From Ichthyophis bannanicus (taxonomy: Eukaryota > Chordata > Amphibia > Gymnophiona > Ichthyophiidae): a stretch of 64,000 bases of DNA. Position 1 is the first letter of the stretch. Each line of letters starts with the position of its first letter. Position numbers and translations under genes: made by a program. The DNA lies in contig CM066048.1 of the NCBI GenBank assembly GCA_033557465.1, positions 17,336,305 through 17,400,304 on the forward strand. The letters run 5' to 3'. Shown piece after piece: positions 50,627 to 63,699 of this stretch. The notes beneath the pieces were generated by a model, which made no database searches, had not been told where the DNA came from, and was given only the letters and a program-made list of their open reading frames with translations.

Positions 50627-52866
50627 CTTACCAATGGTGAAAGTGTTTCTGATGTTATAGTGGGAGATCGTTTTGCATCCAGTGATCACCAGATGGTGTG
50701 GTTCAGTATTAGGACTAGGGCTGTTAGAATCCATTCAAAGGTGGGGGTCTTAGACTTTAGGAAGACTAACTTTGCCAAGATGGGCCAATACCTCAGGGAA
50801 TTGTTAGCGGGATGGGAACACCTGGGGGATGTAGAAAAACAGTGGGCAAAACTGAAAGGGGATATTTTAAGGGCAACCAACCTTTTTGTTAAAATGGTAA
50901 ATAAAGGTAAAAGGAAAAGGAGACCGCTATGGCTTTCGAAAGAAGTAGCTGAAAAAGTGAAGAAAAAGAGGGAGGCCTTCATGAAATACAAGAGATCACA
51001 GAGAGAGAAAGACAGGCATCTATATTTAGAAAAACTTAGAGAAGTTAACAAAGTAGTCAGGAAAGCAAAGTTTCAAAAAGAAGAGGAAATAGCCAATGCA
51101 ATAAAATGGGGGGATAAGACATTTTTCAGATATGTTAGTGAGAAGAGGAAGGGCAAAAGTGGTATTGTGAGACTCAAGGGTGAAGGGGAGGAATATGTAG
51201 AAGCTGATGAGGATAAAGCGGAATTGCTTAACAAATATTTCTGTTCTGTGTTCACAGATGAAGAACCAGGAGCAGGACCTCAGAAAACACCCACAAACAG
51301 GAACAGAAGCGAGGGACATCTTGAACAATTTTCAGAAGACTGTGTTCGTGAGAAACTAGCTCAACTTAAAGTATACAAAGTGATGGGACCGGATGGGATA
51401 CACCCTAGAATACTGAGGGAACTTGGGGACGTTATAGCAGCTCCACTGACTGACATTTTCAATGCCTCATTAGAGTCGGGAATGGTACCAAAGGGCTAGA
51501 GAGAGGCTCATGTGATGCCTTTACATAAAAGTGGAAGTAAGAATGCGGTTGAAAACTACAGGCCGGTTAGTTTAACTTCAGTGGTGAATAAATTATTGGA
51601 AAAAGCTGCTGAAAGAGAAAATAGTGAGATTTCTGGAGTCCAGCGGATTACAGGATCCGAGGCAGCATGGATTCACCAGAGGCAGGTCTTGTCAGACAAA
51701 TCTGATTGATTTCTTTGACTGGGTGACCAGGGAGTTGGACCGAGGGAGAGCCCTAGATGTGGTGTATTTAGATTTCAGTAAAGCTTTTGACACTGTTGCT
51801 CACAGGCGACTTATAAACAAACTGAGCATCCTAGGGATGGACCCTAAAGTTACTGCTTGGGTTAGAAATTGGTTGGGTGGGATGCGACAATGGAGCTCAC
51901 TCTGAGGAGAAGGATGTTAACAGTGGTATGCCCCAGGGATCTTTCCTTGGTCTGATTCTTTTTAACATCTTTGTTAGTGATATATTGGAAGGGCTGTCGG
52001 GTAAGGTTTGCCTCTTTGCGGATGATACCAAAATCTGCAATAGAGTAGACACCCAGGAAGGTGTAGATAACATGAGGAGGGATCTAGCTAAGCTTGAAGA
52101 ATGGTCTAGAATTTGGAAGCTGGGATTTAATGTTAAAATATGTAAGGTCATGCATTTGGGATGCAGCAATCCAAGGGAACAATATAGTAAAGGGGGTGAA
52201 GTACTTTTGTCCACTAAAGAAGAGCGGGACCTAGGCGTGGTTGTGTCTGATGATCTTAAAGTAGCTAAACAGGTAGAAAAGGCGACAGCAAAAGCTAGAA
52301 GGATGCTTGGTGCATATGGAGAGGAATGGCTAACAGAAGAAAGGAGGTGATAGTGCCTCTGTATAAGTTTTTGGTGTGACCTCATTTGGAGTATAGTGTG
52401 CAATTCTGGAGACTGCACCTTCAAAAGGATGTGAACAGGATGGAGTCGGTGGCTACTAAAATGGTTAGTGGTCTTCATTATAAAGCATATGAGGACAGAC
52501 ATAAGGCGGGATAGAGGTGATATGATTGAGATGTTTAAATACCTCCATGGCATAAATGTTCAGGGGGAGAGCCTCTTTAAATTGAAAGCAAGTTCTGCTA
52601 CGAGAGGACATGGGATGAGGGTGACGGGGGATAGATTCAGGAGTGATATGCGGAAATATTTCTTTACAGAAAGAGTGGTGGATCCGTGGAATAGTCTCCC
52701 AGTGGAGGTGGTGGAGATGAGGACAGTAACTGAATTTAAAAAGCATAGGACAAACACAGAGGATCTCTAAAGGAAAAAAGGGGACTGTTGTAGTTGTTGA
52801 TATGGAAGAACAGATTAGATAGGCCATGTGGTTTTTTTCTGTCATCATATTTCTATGTTTCTTTGT
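50627..52866 (+). mobile_element. CR1-B copy 2 inserted in RTE-1
   Basis: A second copy of the CR1-B family, plus strand, truncated in the endonuclease at LTNGESVSDV and ending with the family 3' end CATCATATTTCTATGTTT. It lies between RTE-1 palm and C-terminal blocks. At its 5' junction an 11-bp CTTACCAATGG is tandemly duplicated (50616-50626 and 50627-50637). About 20-30 bp of RTE-1 expected from RTE-2 are missing at the site, so insertion involved a small target deletion. Confidence 0.85.
50660..52770 (+). pseudogene. CR1-B copy 2 endonuclease end and RT, broken
   Basis: 50660-51499 holds DRFASSDHQMVWFSIRTR, the basic linker, KYFCSVFTDEEPGAGPQK and MGPDGIHPRILRELGD, then a TAG at 51497-51499 in place of Trp. 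Frameshifts near 51600 and 51890 follow. It continues with QHGFTRGRSCQTNLIDFFDW, VVYLDFSKAFDTVAHRRL and CLFADDTKICN (FADD intact), then GVVVSDDLKVAKQVEKATAK to 52350, a deletion, and the C-terminal TERVVDPWNSLPVEVVEM. Its frame across the position of the CR1-B copy 1 lesion near 11893-11940 is intact, which identifies that lesion. Confidence 0.84.
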
Positions 52867-53360
52867 TAAGAGAAGAGATGTCTCTCTCCATAGAAAGATT
52901 TGACTCGTTCAAGCCATGGCATTTTCAATAACATATGGATTCGAAAGCTGGACAGTGAAAAAGACAGACAGGAAGAAAATTGATGCCTTTGAATTATGGT
53001 ACTGGTGACCAATACTGTGTATACCATGGACTGCCCAAAGAACAAACCAGTCAGTACTAGAGGAGATCAAAACTAAGCTTTCTTTAGATGCTCAGATGAC
53101 AAGACTTCGACTTTCATACTTTGGACACATCATGCGAAGAGAGAGATCATTAGAGAAAGACATCATGCTTGGCAAGATAGAAGGTCAATGCAAAAGAGGA
53201 AGGCCAGTAATGAGATGGATCGGTACAATAACAGCAGCTACGGGTACCAGTCTGTCAACAAGGAGCCGCCTGACTAAAGACCAAACACAATTTAGGACAA
53301 CTATTCAGAGGGTCGCCATTAGTCGACACCGACTCGACGGCACTTAACAACAACAACATA
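52867..53360 (+). pseudogene. RTE-1 RT C-terminus and 3' end
   Basis: It reads SLHRKIRLVQAM-like text with frame changes, ESWTVKKTDRKKIDAFELWY, then an open piece 53096-53347 (MTRLRLSYFGHIMRRERSLE, KRGRPVMRWIGTITAATGTS, ISRHRLDGT-stop). It ends CGACGGCACTTAACAACAAC with the ACAACA tail at 53360. It matches RTE-2 over its whole length. Confidence 0.87.
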
Positions 53361-54847
53361 ATCTGTTACCCATTGTCAACTGGTCTAGTGTAAGCAAAAT
53401 GGTGCGTACATTTAGAAAATACATAGGAGAATACAGGAGTATTTGATTTGCCCTCCAGTCCTCATTGACCACTCTCTCTCTTCCCCCAACGAATTCTGTG
53501 ATTGCTTCTCTTTTGTTTCTCTATCCTATCATTTATTGTAGTTCTTTTTCTTTTCTGGTTTTGACCTATCTTTATGTATATTTTTGTATTGTAAACCGCC
53601 TTGATGTAACAAAGGTGCAGTATATCAAGTGCTAATAAACATAAACCTAAGTAGAGAGTATAGGGAGGCACCAATTGTTGCACATTGTTTAGAACACGGC
53701 CACAGGTTTTTGGATTTGCAATATTTTTGCATCGATAAGTGGGTGCTAAATTTCCTGGTAGGGATAGATTGTTAGCAAAATGTGAACAATGCTGGATCTT
53801 TAGGCTCCAGGCTATTATACCAGGCGGGCTAAATGCCCTGCTTGAATGGAGGTCTTGTCTATAAGGTGCATATTAGGGGCGAAAGAGTGGACTTCATATT
53901 TGTACTTGTGGATAGTGGGAATTTGTTATCTAGTGGCAAAGGGAGTTTGTTGTATTGGTGATTGGATAAGACTGTCTTCTGTGGGAATGTTTATATTGTC
54001 CGGGTTTCTGACCGGAGCTACTGGTTGGATATGAGCTGTGGCATGATTGGCTTGTTTGTGGGAGGGGTTGACTGCTGATATGGTAGTTTTGAAGCAGTAT
54101 GGTCTATTTGGATTGGTGGTTTAGTAGCTTTGGAAGGAAGGGGCATGCTGACTGGTTGATAGGGTAGTTATAAGATGGCATGGACGAGTGGTTGGTGTTT
54201 GTATGATGGGCTGATGAAGAGAACAATGGGTATTCTATGTGGCTGCTGTATTCCATGCAATTGGTAGAGATGCTGGTAGTGGAGGCACGCTGGGATATTT
54301 GGTTTGATTTGCTGGGGAATGGGCTTGAGTCGTTCAAGGGAGAATGTGTTGTTGATTAGGATGTTTTGTTGTTTTGTAGTGTATTTTAATGGTTCTGAAT
54401 ACCTGCTGTTAAAATGCCTGCCGGGACCCTTCCCTGAAGAAGCAGAAGCGAAATGCTTTTTGGGCATCCGTTGCAGCATTGGGATTAGTTTTGATTTGGC
54501 AGCATTGCACATGATGTGACAACTTATGTGAAAGTTACTCAGCCTTTGTTTTTATGTTTTGAATGGGTATGTTTGTGAAGGATTCTGTGCAAGAGACGAG
54601 AGAGACTGCTTAATTTATGTTTAGTTATCTAGCTATGTGAGATGTAAAGCTATATGCTAGCCATCTGAGGTATAGAGCTATGTGTTCAGTTCAAGGGGAT
54701 ATATGGAACATGTAACTTGTTTATGTATCTGATGGGTTCAAGGGGCTGATTTACTGTGTTGTAAGAATTTACAAAGTATGTGCCACATTTGAAGGGAGTT
54801 TTTTATGGATCCATGTCGTCATAGAGCTAGTCCATGGCCTCATTTCT
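53361..54847. repeat. Unassigned sequence with an L2-type 3' tail
   Basis: About 1.5 kb without a credible coding frame. Around 53590-53645 is a tail typical of L2-type 3' ends (TTGTAAACCGCCTTGATGTA). From 53650 to 54847 the sequence is TG-rich with no motif that I can classify. Confidence 0.4.
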
Positions 54848-55349
54848 ATAAGTTTATTTATAGCTTTTTTATACCGCGCTATTTGACATCAGTGTGGTTT
54901 ACAATTAACAATTTTGTACAGGGCAGGGGGGATGCCTTGTGCTTACATTGAACAGGACATGATAACTTGGAATCATAACATTAAACTATATACATCCAGA
55001 CAAATAAGAGAATATTAGTGATACTTTACATTATGAAAGCTGATGGGTAGTCGTGTTGGTGCTGGGTGTAGGGGTGCAGTTGGATTATGAGAAGTACAAT
55101 AGGAATAAATGATGTTTAATGGCTTTCCTAAATTGTGTGAGATCTCCGATTGATCTGATATTGGTTGGAAGATTATTCCAACATCTTGGAGCGTAGAAGG
55201 TGAATGCTCTGTTTTTAGTTGATTGCGTGCATTTTGTCGCTTCAAGCCGGGACAGTTTAGCTCAAAGGTGCTGAGTTCCTTTTTTCTCCCTTACTGATGT
55301 GAGGTTGGGGTTGTCTCCGATTGTCAGTAATGGTAGAATGATGATTTTG
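54848..55349 (-). mobile_element. L2-clade LINE 3' fragment
   Basis: The minus strand reads TLQDVGIIFQPISDQSEISH and a LGKPLNIIYSYC piece (55245-55015), a decayed version of the L2 C-terminus (compare APMLWNDLP... at 58560). The 3' tail is the AAATAAAC/TATAAA region near 54850-54865, with a TGTAAACCACACTGATGTC phrase. The Tc1/mariner copy begins at its 5' side. Confidence 0.65.
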
Positions 55350-56748
<1,399 letters not shown>

Positions 56749-57480
56749 CTGAAAAAAATATTTTATCTCATTTTACCCGCTTTTAGCTATCTTTACTTCC
56801 TTGTTTTGGCCATCCTGTTTACGTTTCTTATTTTCTTCAGCTTTATGAGATATTCTTCCATTTTTAGAACGCTACTTTCTTGCGATTTCTTTAGAACCAA
56901 TTACTAATTTAAAAAACTCCATGTAACTCTTGAATCAACAATGTAACAACCAAAAGAGTTACTAAATGAATCAAATCAAGCCTGGGAGAGCAAACAATGA
57001 GACTGTTGCTAGCAAAGCCTCATTTAATTAGTTTAAACCACATTTATATTGTCAAACTCTACATGAGCAATCACTATTGGCATTGAAAAGGCCTCAGAGA
57101 TGGGGCAAAACATAGCTTGATAAACTGGCACTCTTAGCCTGATCACTTCAAGCTCGTGTTAAAAAGCCCTCAGTACTTTCTTTCATCGGCTGACTAACAT
57201 GTTTATCATTTTTTAAAATGCATTTAAAACCACTGAAAACACTTATCTTCAATGTGCCAATACCATAAAGTGCTCAGCAAATAGACGTTGGGGGAAACAA
57301 ACAAATATTGACTTGAGTTTTGCCAGCAAACTGGTAACCAGCTGCTTCAGGACTTGAACTCCCTTTCTTCATAGCAACTCCACCAAAATAATGCACAAGA
57401 GACTTAAAGAACTTTAAAATGAAGCAGCAATTATACATTCAAACAAACTTGAACCAATAGGATCACAAAGATGTCATCCA
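56749..57480. other. Unassigned AT-rich sequence
   Basis: About 730 bp without an open frame, clear repeat end or known motif. It may include the 3' flank of the minus-strand Penelope-like element. Confidence 0.3.
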
Positions 57481-59335
57481 TTCAATTGATTCATTCAAGC
57501 CCACTGGTTGTACGGACCTGAGAGTAAAAAATCCATCTTTGCTCAAGCTACGTCAGAGCGCGCATGACATCACCTCCTTTCTGCTCATCTAGGCTGTCAA
57601 TAATAAACCAACAAAGCCGGCTCCACATATGATTGCAAGATAAGCAATGTTGAACTATGTGCTGTAGAAGTATGAGTGTTGAGTCAAGACTTATGTTCCA
57701 TCAACCAAATTTTAATCAGTCAGCAATTTCTGCCTACATAGACTTTATTTCATGGGCAAATCATCACATACACAGTCCATGCTGTCAGGCAGTTGGTGGT
57801 ACGTTTAAGAGCATAAGTTCTATTAGTAAGAGGATCAGTCCATTTACTCACATCCAAACTGATATGGCACATCTGGCATCTACCACAAGGGCCATGATGG
57901 CCTCGATGTACTTGAGAAGGTCCCTGTGCAGTGAAATCAGAGCGAACCAAAATATCTTTCAAATTATGGGCCCGAGTAAACATTTTGCATGGGCCATCTC
58001 TGAACACAGGACGTAATGCCAAGATGGGTCAATGGTGATAAACACATTTAGCTATTAATTGTGCCCTATCAGTATATTGTAATACCACCACTTGTTTATT
58101 CATAGGTTCCTTCTGATGTTTTGTCAATGCCAGGGAGCGATCCGCATATTTCACACATAGGTATGCCCGACATATAACTTTTTCAGGATACCCACGTTGT
58201 AACAAATGTTGTGTCAAAATCTGAGACTCTTCTAAATTCATCATTATTTGAGCATATACGGTGGATCCATAGAAATAGGCCAATAGGTAAAGCTCGTTTC
58301 AATTTAACAGGATGGTGACTGTTGAAATGTAGCAATTTATTTCAATCAACCGGTTTTCATAAATAATGTTGTCTGTATCCTACCTTCATTCAAGGAAACC
58401 TTAACATCTAAAAATGATATTTCAGTAGGCAACAAATTCAGAACTCGCAGACAAAACGCAGCCCACTCACTCGATATGCCAAAAACATTCACGAAGACTA
58501 AAAAATCCTCAAGTGCCAGAGCCTTCACGTTCACTGCCCCCATGCTCTGGAATGATCTCCCATTAGGCCTCCGTATCATAAAAGACCTCTCCCAATTTCG
58601 GAAGGAACTCAAAACCTACCTATTCTCCGAACATTTCCAAATCCCCTACCCCCCAAGTCCTGTCCCGCAGCATCCACAAACACACAAACTCAAAACTCCT
58701 AAAACCGCAATTAGCTAACCCCACCCAGTCCCCCTACACACACACAAAAAACTCAAGAAAAATGGAAATAAATTCCACCTCTTACGCATGACCTATGATT
58801 ATTCTATAACACACTGTATATAACCACTTGTAAATAGCCTATGTAAATAGTTTGGACAGTTTATCGCATTGTTATTTGTAAAAAGTTAAAAAATTCCTGT
58901 TCAATGTAAATGTATACCGAAGTATACATAATATGTTAACTTGTTCCATGTAAACCGCCCTTGATCTCTGGAAGGGGCGGTATAGAAGTAATAGATAGAT
59001 AAATAAATAAAATAAATAAATAAATAAATTGAAGACACGGGTCCTGTATATTTAAACCACACTGCAAACTCTTAAAGTGATTGGTAAGAACCCAACAAAA
59101 TACAAAAAATATCATCTATGAAATGGACCCACAGCTCCATTTTGGAATACCAACTTGAAGGGTATAGAAAAAACTCCTCAAAATGGAAAACATGTAGATT
59201 CGCTACACTGGAGGTTACAGATGCTGCCATCGAGACACCATGAATTTGTTGGTAAAAATAAATTATGAAAATGAAAATAATTCTTGGTAAGTACAAAGCT
59301 GGCCAATTTGAGTAAAAATTCAATTGTAACCCTAT
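57480..59335 (-). mobile_element. Penelope-like element fragment with GIY-YIG domain
   Basis: On the minus strand the RT palm at 59323-59072 reads YQQIHGVSMAASVTSSVANL and LWVHFIDDIFCILLGSYQSL (the IDD catalytic box). An L2 copy interrupts it at 58439-59025. It continues LPTEISFLDVKVSLNEGRIQ, then text typical of Penelope RT ends, and MALRPVFRDGPCKMFTRAHN with GPCGRCQMCHISLDVSKW. The GIY-YIG-like part follows (TVYVMICP, then frame-broken text with a late EQRWIF motif near 57530). RT plus GIY-YIG endonuclease in this order is diagnostic of Penelope-like elements. It is inactive. Confidence 0.82.
58439..59025 (+). mobile_element. L2-clade LINE 3' fragment inserted in the Penelope-like element
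   Basis: It splits the Penelope RT gene. A flanking AAATT recurs (58434-58438 and 59026-59030). It encodes SARAFTFTAPMLWNDLPLGL and SQFRKELKTYLFSEHF, the L2 RT C-terminus, then a 3' region with GTAAACCGCCCTTGATCTC and a TAGATAAATAAATAAAATAA tail. Confidence 0.85.
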
Positions 59336-59374
59336 CAGATGGAGGATGATGGGTAAAAATATTCTGGATTATTT

Positions 59375-59462
59375 GGAGAGATTGTGGTTGTTGCCAGATG
59401 TGCCATACCAGTTTGGATGTGAGTGAATGGACTGATCCTTTTAAAATCTTAACATTCTAACA
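59375..59462 (+). repeat. Inverted Penelope-like fragment
   Basis: The plus strand encodes CQMCHTSLDVSEWTDPF, the same Cys-containing segment as the minus-strand element near 57880 (CQMCHISLDVSKWTDPL). A second, oppositely oriented Penelope copy therefore adjoins the first. Confidence 0.7.
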
Positions 59463-60356
59463 TTAGGCCTTGTTCATCTTCTCTGTAGCCTGATTTGACT
59501 TTAAGATAAAGCAGGACATAAAAACAGTTACATAAATAAATAAATATTTTTATCTTTTTTTTTTTTTTTAACTCAGACCTTGAGGTTCATGTGATTCCTC
59601 TACTTGGCTATCAAAATATACTAATTATCACTGCTGTTCAGGTGGGCTCCTGCCCAGATATATTTGAAAGACAGTCTCCATATGTAAGCAACAGGTCCGG
59701 TACTGCCCCTTCCTTCATGGGTTCATCACTAGTTGTTTGAGGAAATCCCCTTGAAAAGCATCCAGTTCTCATGCAGAAGGGATGGTTCATTTCACGTCCA
59801 GACGGTTAAAATCTCCTACCAATATTTACTGCTGTTAATGCTTGCTTTGATTCACAGTTCCCGTTTGCATGGGGGCACAAACAGGAAGGCTATATCAGAG
59901 GGGCAGAAGCAGCTTATCAAAGTGAGCCCCGATAGTAGGCAGCTTTGGAGGCTTTGGGTAAATGTTGCATCTGTTTTGATGTCACTGTTGCTGCTGCTGC
60001 AGGTTCCGGAGAGGGGTGGTGACAGCAATGGATTGCTCTCAAAATGGCACTCTAGGCAGCTACCTAGTTCATCAAATGCACAGTGCCAGTTTTGCAAGCT
60101 TTCCCCACCCCCATCTTACTTTGCTTTTGGAAGTGTGATAGCTTAAATCAGTGGACTTCTGCCATCTCTATTTGTTTAAATGCCAGTCAACATCTGAATT
60201 TAGGATTCTACATGAGAAACTCAGAAACAAAGATATGGGTTGAGGAGCCTGATGCAGGTGGAAGGGGGGAGAGGGGACAGTTGCTGATGGAGAGGGTGGT
60301 TTCTGGGGCTGGCAATGGAAACTTGTGTCATTAAATGGAATACACCTAAAAATGCA
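59463..60356. other. Unassigned sequence
   Basis: About 0.9 kb with no supported gene. It has a short AAATAAATAAATA and poly-T tract at 59533-59570 that may be an old retroposon tail, and a CTG-rich stretch near 59988-60002. Confidence 0.3.
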
Positions 60357-60470
60357 TAAGGATATAAGAAATGCCATACTGGGTCAGGCCAAAGGTCCAG
60401 CAAGCCTAGTATACTGTTTCCAACAATGGCCAATCCAGGTCACAAGTACTTGTTAGGTTCCCAAAAGGTG
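60357..60470 (-). repeat. CR1-A family 3'-end fragment
   Basis: The plus-strand text GAAATGCCATACTGGGTCAG and CCAACAATGGCCAATCCAGG matches the CR1-A 3' end at 9079-9180 in the same orientation. Only about 110 bp remain before DIRS-8 starts. Confidence 0.75.
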
Positions 60471-60473
60471 CAC

Positions 60474-60640
60474 CGATTCTCTGTGAACAAGCAGGAAATA
60501 AGTCCTCACATATGGGTGAGGTCACCAACACAGCCCTGCACAGGAACCCTCCCCAGTTTCCAAAGGAAGCTTGTGGGAGGCACACCTCAGATACACGGCT
60601 GCCTTCCCACCTGCTGTGGTGCCATCTTCTCCAGTCTTCT
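60474..60640 (+). repeat. DIRS-8 left inverted terminal repeat
   Basis: It begins TCTGTGAACAAGCAGGAAAT and continues with GTCCTCACATATGGGTGAGG and the usual downstream block, with many substitutions. The right partner is outside the window. Confidence 0.75.
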
Positions 60641-60866
60641 TTTTTTCCACCAAGTCCCTAGGATGTGTTCCTGCATACCGGAAAAAGGTTTCTTGGCCCT
60701 CGTGAGCCAGTTTTTTCTTGTCTTAATGCCTGTCGTCAGTATAGTCGGGTCCCAACCAACTTAGTTTTGTTTTTTTCTTGCCTTTTGGCGTTTTTGTTCC
60801 CCTTCAGGAATCTTTTTCCCACCTTTGACAATTGAGTTAATTTGGCCGTGGTGCTATTTTTCAGCA

Positions 60867-62900
60867 TGTCTAAGCCAGCTAGGGGCTTCAAGAAATGTAC
60901 CAAGTGTGGCAGAACCATCTCAACCACCGAATGCCACAACTGGTGTTTACAGTGCTTGGACCCGATCAGCCTGCATCCTGTGATTTGTGCCTGCAGATGA
61001 TGCAATGGGGCCTGAAGAGTCAGGAAAATCAGGAGTCCCTCTTCGGCTCTTCGGTCAGCACAGACATTGATGCCTTCCAAAGCCTCTGCTGAGGTGTTGA
61101 CAGAGAGGGAAGTCCGATCCCAAACGGAATCTGGGCACCTGAGCATCAAGAAGAGAACCTTTGACGAGACCCCATCGATGTTGAAGGGTGAACACTGGGA
61201 TAAGATCCAGGTGCATAGTCATCGTAGCCCTTCTCGATGCAATGTAGAGAGTGATGGCCAGGAACAGTCAGCCAAGCCTTCCCAGTGGGAAGAATTGACC
61301 CCCCCTCCCTGAAGGGAGGAGTTCACACCCATTGACCAGGAGTGCAGCCAATTGTCTCTCAATGTACCTATCATTGTGAAGTCTCCACTTGCAGTATCGA
61401 TGCTGGTGACTGTGGCAGCGGCATCAGCCCCATTACAGGTGGTGGTGTTGAGCCCTTGAAGCTCACTTGGTGGCAGTTCTAGCCTTACGGAATGCAGGCT
61501 TCGTGGTGCCAGTGGCATTGTCATTGCACTCCATCCAGTCCTCCCTGGAGACCCACACGCTGCCCTCTGAGGCAGGTGCATTGGGCAGGAGGTTGGAATC
61601 GACACTGATTCCAATGGCCATCTCCCTGTCCAGTGTGTTGGTCTGATGCCCAAGAGCACCGGTGCTTGCACTCCCACTGATGCCTGCCCTCTCTCCAGTC
61701 GCAGAGTTGGCAGAGAGAGGAGTCCTGGCGCTACGTTGACTACCTCTGAGAATCCGAGTCAGAGTGGGAGACCAAAGAGGACTCAGCAGCGTCTGACCTA
61801 CCGTCCAATCTATTGCCTCCACCCAAGCGGCGAAAGTCACCTCTGGAGGACATGTCCTTTCAGGACTTTATTTATTTTATTTATTTATTTTCATTCTCTT
61901 ATATACCACGCTATTCTGCATCAGTGCGGTTTACATTGAACAAACTGAAATTACATTGAACAGGGCATTATAACTTGGAGATAACTATTTTACAGGGAAA
62001 ATGGGCTATGGAGGGTTAAGTGGCTTGCCCAAGACCACAAGGAGCACCTGTGGGACTAGAAACCCCAGTCCTTCCGGCCCAAGGTTGCTGTCCTCTAGTG
62101 ACTTTGTCAGGGACATGGCCAAGGCCATCCACTTCTCTCTGGAATTGGAGGAGGAACCGAGGGCGGAGGATCTGGAGCTCCTGCAGTATCCCTCGGCCCT
62201 TAGAGATGGTGATACTGCCCATGCACCACGTACTGCAGCTGCTGCTGCTGAGACTGTGGGAAACTCCTTTCACGGTCCCAGTTGTCAGCCAGTGGCTCAA
62301 CTCCATGTACCAGGATGGAAGTCCCCGAACTTTGAAAAGCTCAGCTACAGCACATCTCTATCATGGTAGAGTCAGCTTTGAAACTGGTTAAGACCACCAA
62401 AACCCATTTTTTGGTGCCCCTGGGCCGCGAGGCTCGAACAATGGACTCCTTTGGGAGAAAATGCTATCAAAGGTTCCTAGCTAGTGCCCCGGGTCCTGAC
62501 CTACCAGACCAATATGAATATGTTCCTGAAGGACATTATGCTGGACCTGGCGGAATTTGCACCCATGTCCCCACTGACTGCTTTTTGGGCCCTGGTGGAC
62601 CATGGCAAGGACTGCTCTAAGTTCATGGTGTGTGGCGCCTATGATGCTTTTGAGTCCGCATGCAAACTAGCAGTGGTGGGCATTGCTGCACACTACCTGG
62701 TATGGCTGCAGTCCTCCGACCTAGAGCAGTGGGTCCAGGACAAATTGGCCAATATCCCCTACTGGGGTCAGAACCTCTTCAGGCAACCAGTAGAGGAGAA
62801 GGCAGAGGAGCTCGAGAAGGAGCATGTGACCTTCTCCAGGCTCTCAAAGAAGACTGTGGATCCCACACGGAAGCATCATCAGGGTAAAACAGGCCTTCAA
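60867..62900 (+). pseudogene. DIRS-8 gag-like ORF, broken
   Basis: It starts MSKPARGFKKCTKCGRTIST with HNWCLQCLD (Cys/His block), then a frameshift. The middle (61070-61850) is in several frames. DMSFQDF at 61846 is interrupted by a SINE (61870-62099) and continues VRDMAKAIHFSLELEEEPRA with a LLQYPSALRDG motif. The C-terminal domain is split: VPLGREARTMDSFGRK at about 62415, then an open 62484-62900 stretch with AAHYLVWLQSSDLEQWVQDK and NLFRQPVEEKAEELEK. It keeps the Arg codons lost in DIRS-3 and DIRS-6. Confidence 0.78.
61870..62099 (-). mobile_element. CORE-SINE-like copy in DIRS-8 gag
   Basis: Minus-strand SINE flanked by the 6-bp duplication GACTTT (61864-61869 and 62100-62105); removing it restores the gag codons. 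It shares CTTGGGCAAGCCACTTAACC with the SINE at 47182-47477 and ends (minus strand) in an AAATAAATAAAATAAATAAA tail. The tRNA-like head is truncated. Confidence 0.83.
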
Positions 62901-63079
62901 CCCTCACGTGCACCAGTATTACCCGGCCCAGATGCCGGCCCCACCGAAGACACCCCCACCATCAACAGAGGGGAAAAAGCTACGAAGGCTCAGCCAGCCC
63001 TGCAGCCCAAGCTGGGAGCAGTGCAGTACCTAGCTCTGTGTGAGCAGTGCAGATGCACAGAATGCAAAGAAATAGGGGT

Positions 63080-63500
63080 GCATTTGCTGGCCTCGGCTCC
63101 CCCCCCCCTCCACGCAGCTGCTCTCGCTCCACCACTGCTTTTCATGTTTCCTTGGCATCGGCAGCAGAAGTGGAGCAGACAGCAATATGAAAAAAAAAAA
63201 CAAAATTAAAAAACGGGCCTTTCCGATTTCCTGCTAGCATGCAGGTCTGATCCCTCTCTCCTCTGACGTATGCCATTCAAATGTGGGTCTTTGAACAGCT
63301 GGTCTGGTCTCTCCCTCCTCTGATATGGGCATATGTCAGAGAGGGAGGGATCAGACCTGCATGCTAGCAGGAAATTGGAAAGACCCGCATTTTTCTTGTC
63401 CATTCTGCTGCTGCCACGGAAACATGAAAAGTGACAGTGGAGCAAGAGGAGGCAGCACGAGGAGCTAGCTGGACATGCAGTTATGGGGCAAGGGCAGGCA
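63080..63500. mobile_element. Foldback-like element with long inverted repeats
   Basis: Arms of about 150-190 bp: 63080-63270 against the reverse complement of about 63325-63500. Matching segments include TTTCATGTTTCC on the left and GGAAACATGAAA on the right, and TGCTAGCATGCAGGTCTGAT against ATCAGACCTGCATGCTAGCA. The loop is about 50 bp at 63271-63324. The left arm has an A-rich tract at 63190-63212. There is no coding potential. It separates the DIRS-8 gag end from RT and is probably a MITE or foldback transposon. Exact termini and target duplication are unresolved. Confidence 0.6.
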
Positions 63501-63699
63501 GTGCAGAGAGTCAGCTGGGCATGGAGGTATGGGATAAGGCAACATGGGGAGATGCTGGGCATGGGGTAAATGACAAACCTCTGATGGGGGAGGGGGCTCA
63601 CCAGATGTGCAAGTCGCACAGGGTATATTTATAGCTTGGTATGGCCCTGCTCAGGAGCATAACCAGCTGTCCACTCTCCGCCAGGGTACACTCCTCAGG

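Larger units (their letters stand above)
40600..53360 (+). mobile_element. RTE-1: RTE/BovB-like LINE split by four insertions
   Basis: One element in five blocks: 40600-41716 (leader and endonuclease), 47115-47147 and 47478-48682 (linker and RT start), 50071-50615 (palm), and 52867-53360 (RT C-terminus and 3' end). The protein reads on logically across every insertion: DIRS-7, a CORE-SINE with filler, an LTR-like element and CR1-B copy 2. The 3' end GACTCGACGGCACTTAACAA with an ACAACAAC tail matches RTE-2. The 5' boundary is approximate. Confidence 0.85.

Noticed and set aside
53361..54847. Possible host exon
   Set aside because: No sustained frame, splice pattern or recognisable protein similarity.
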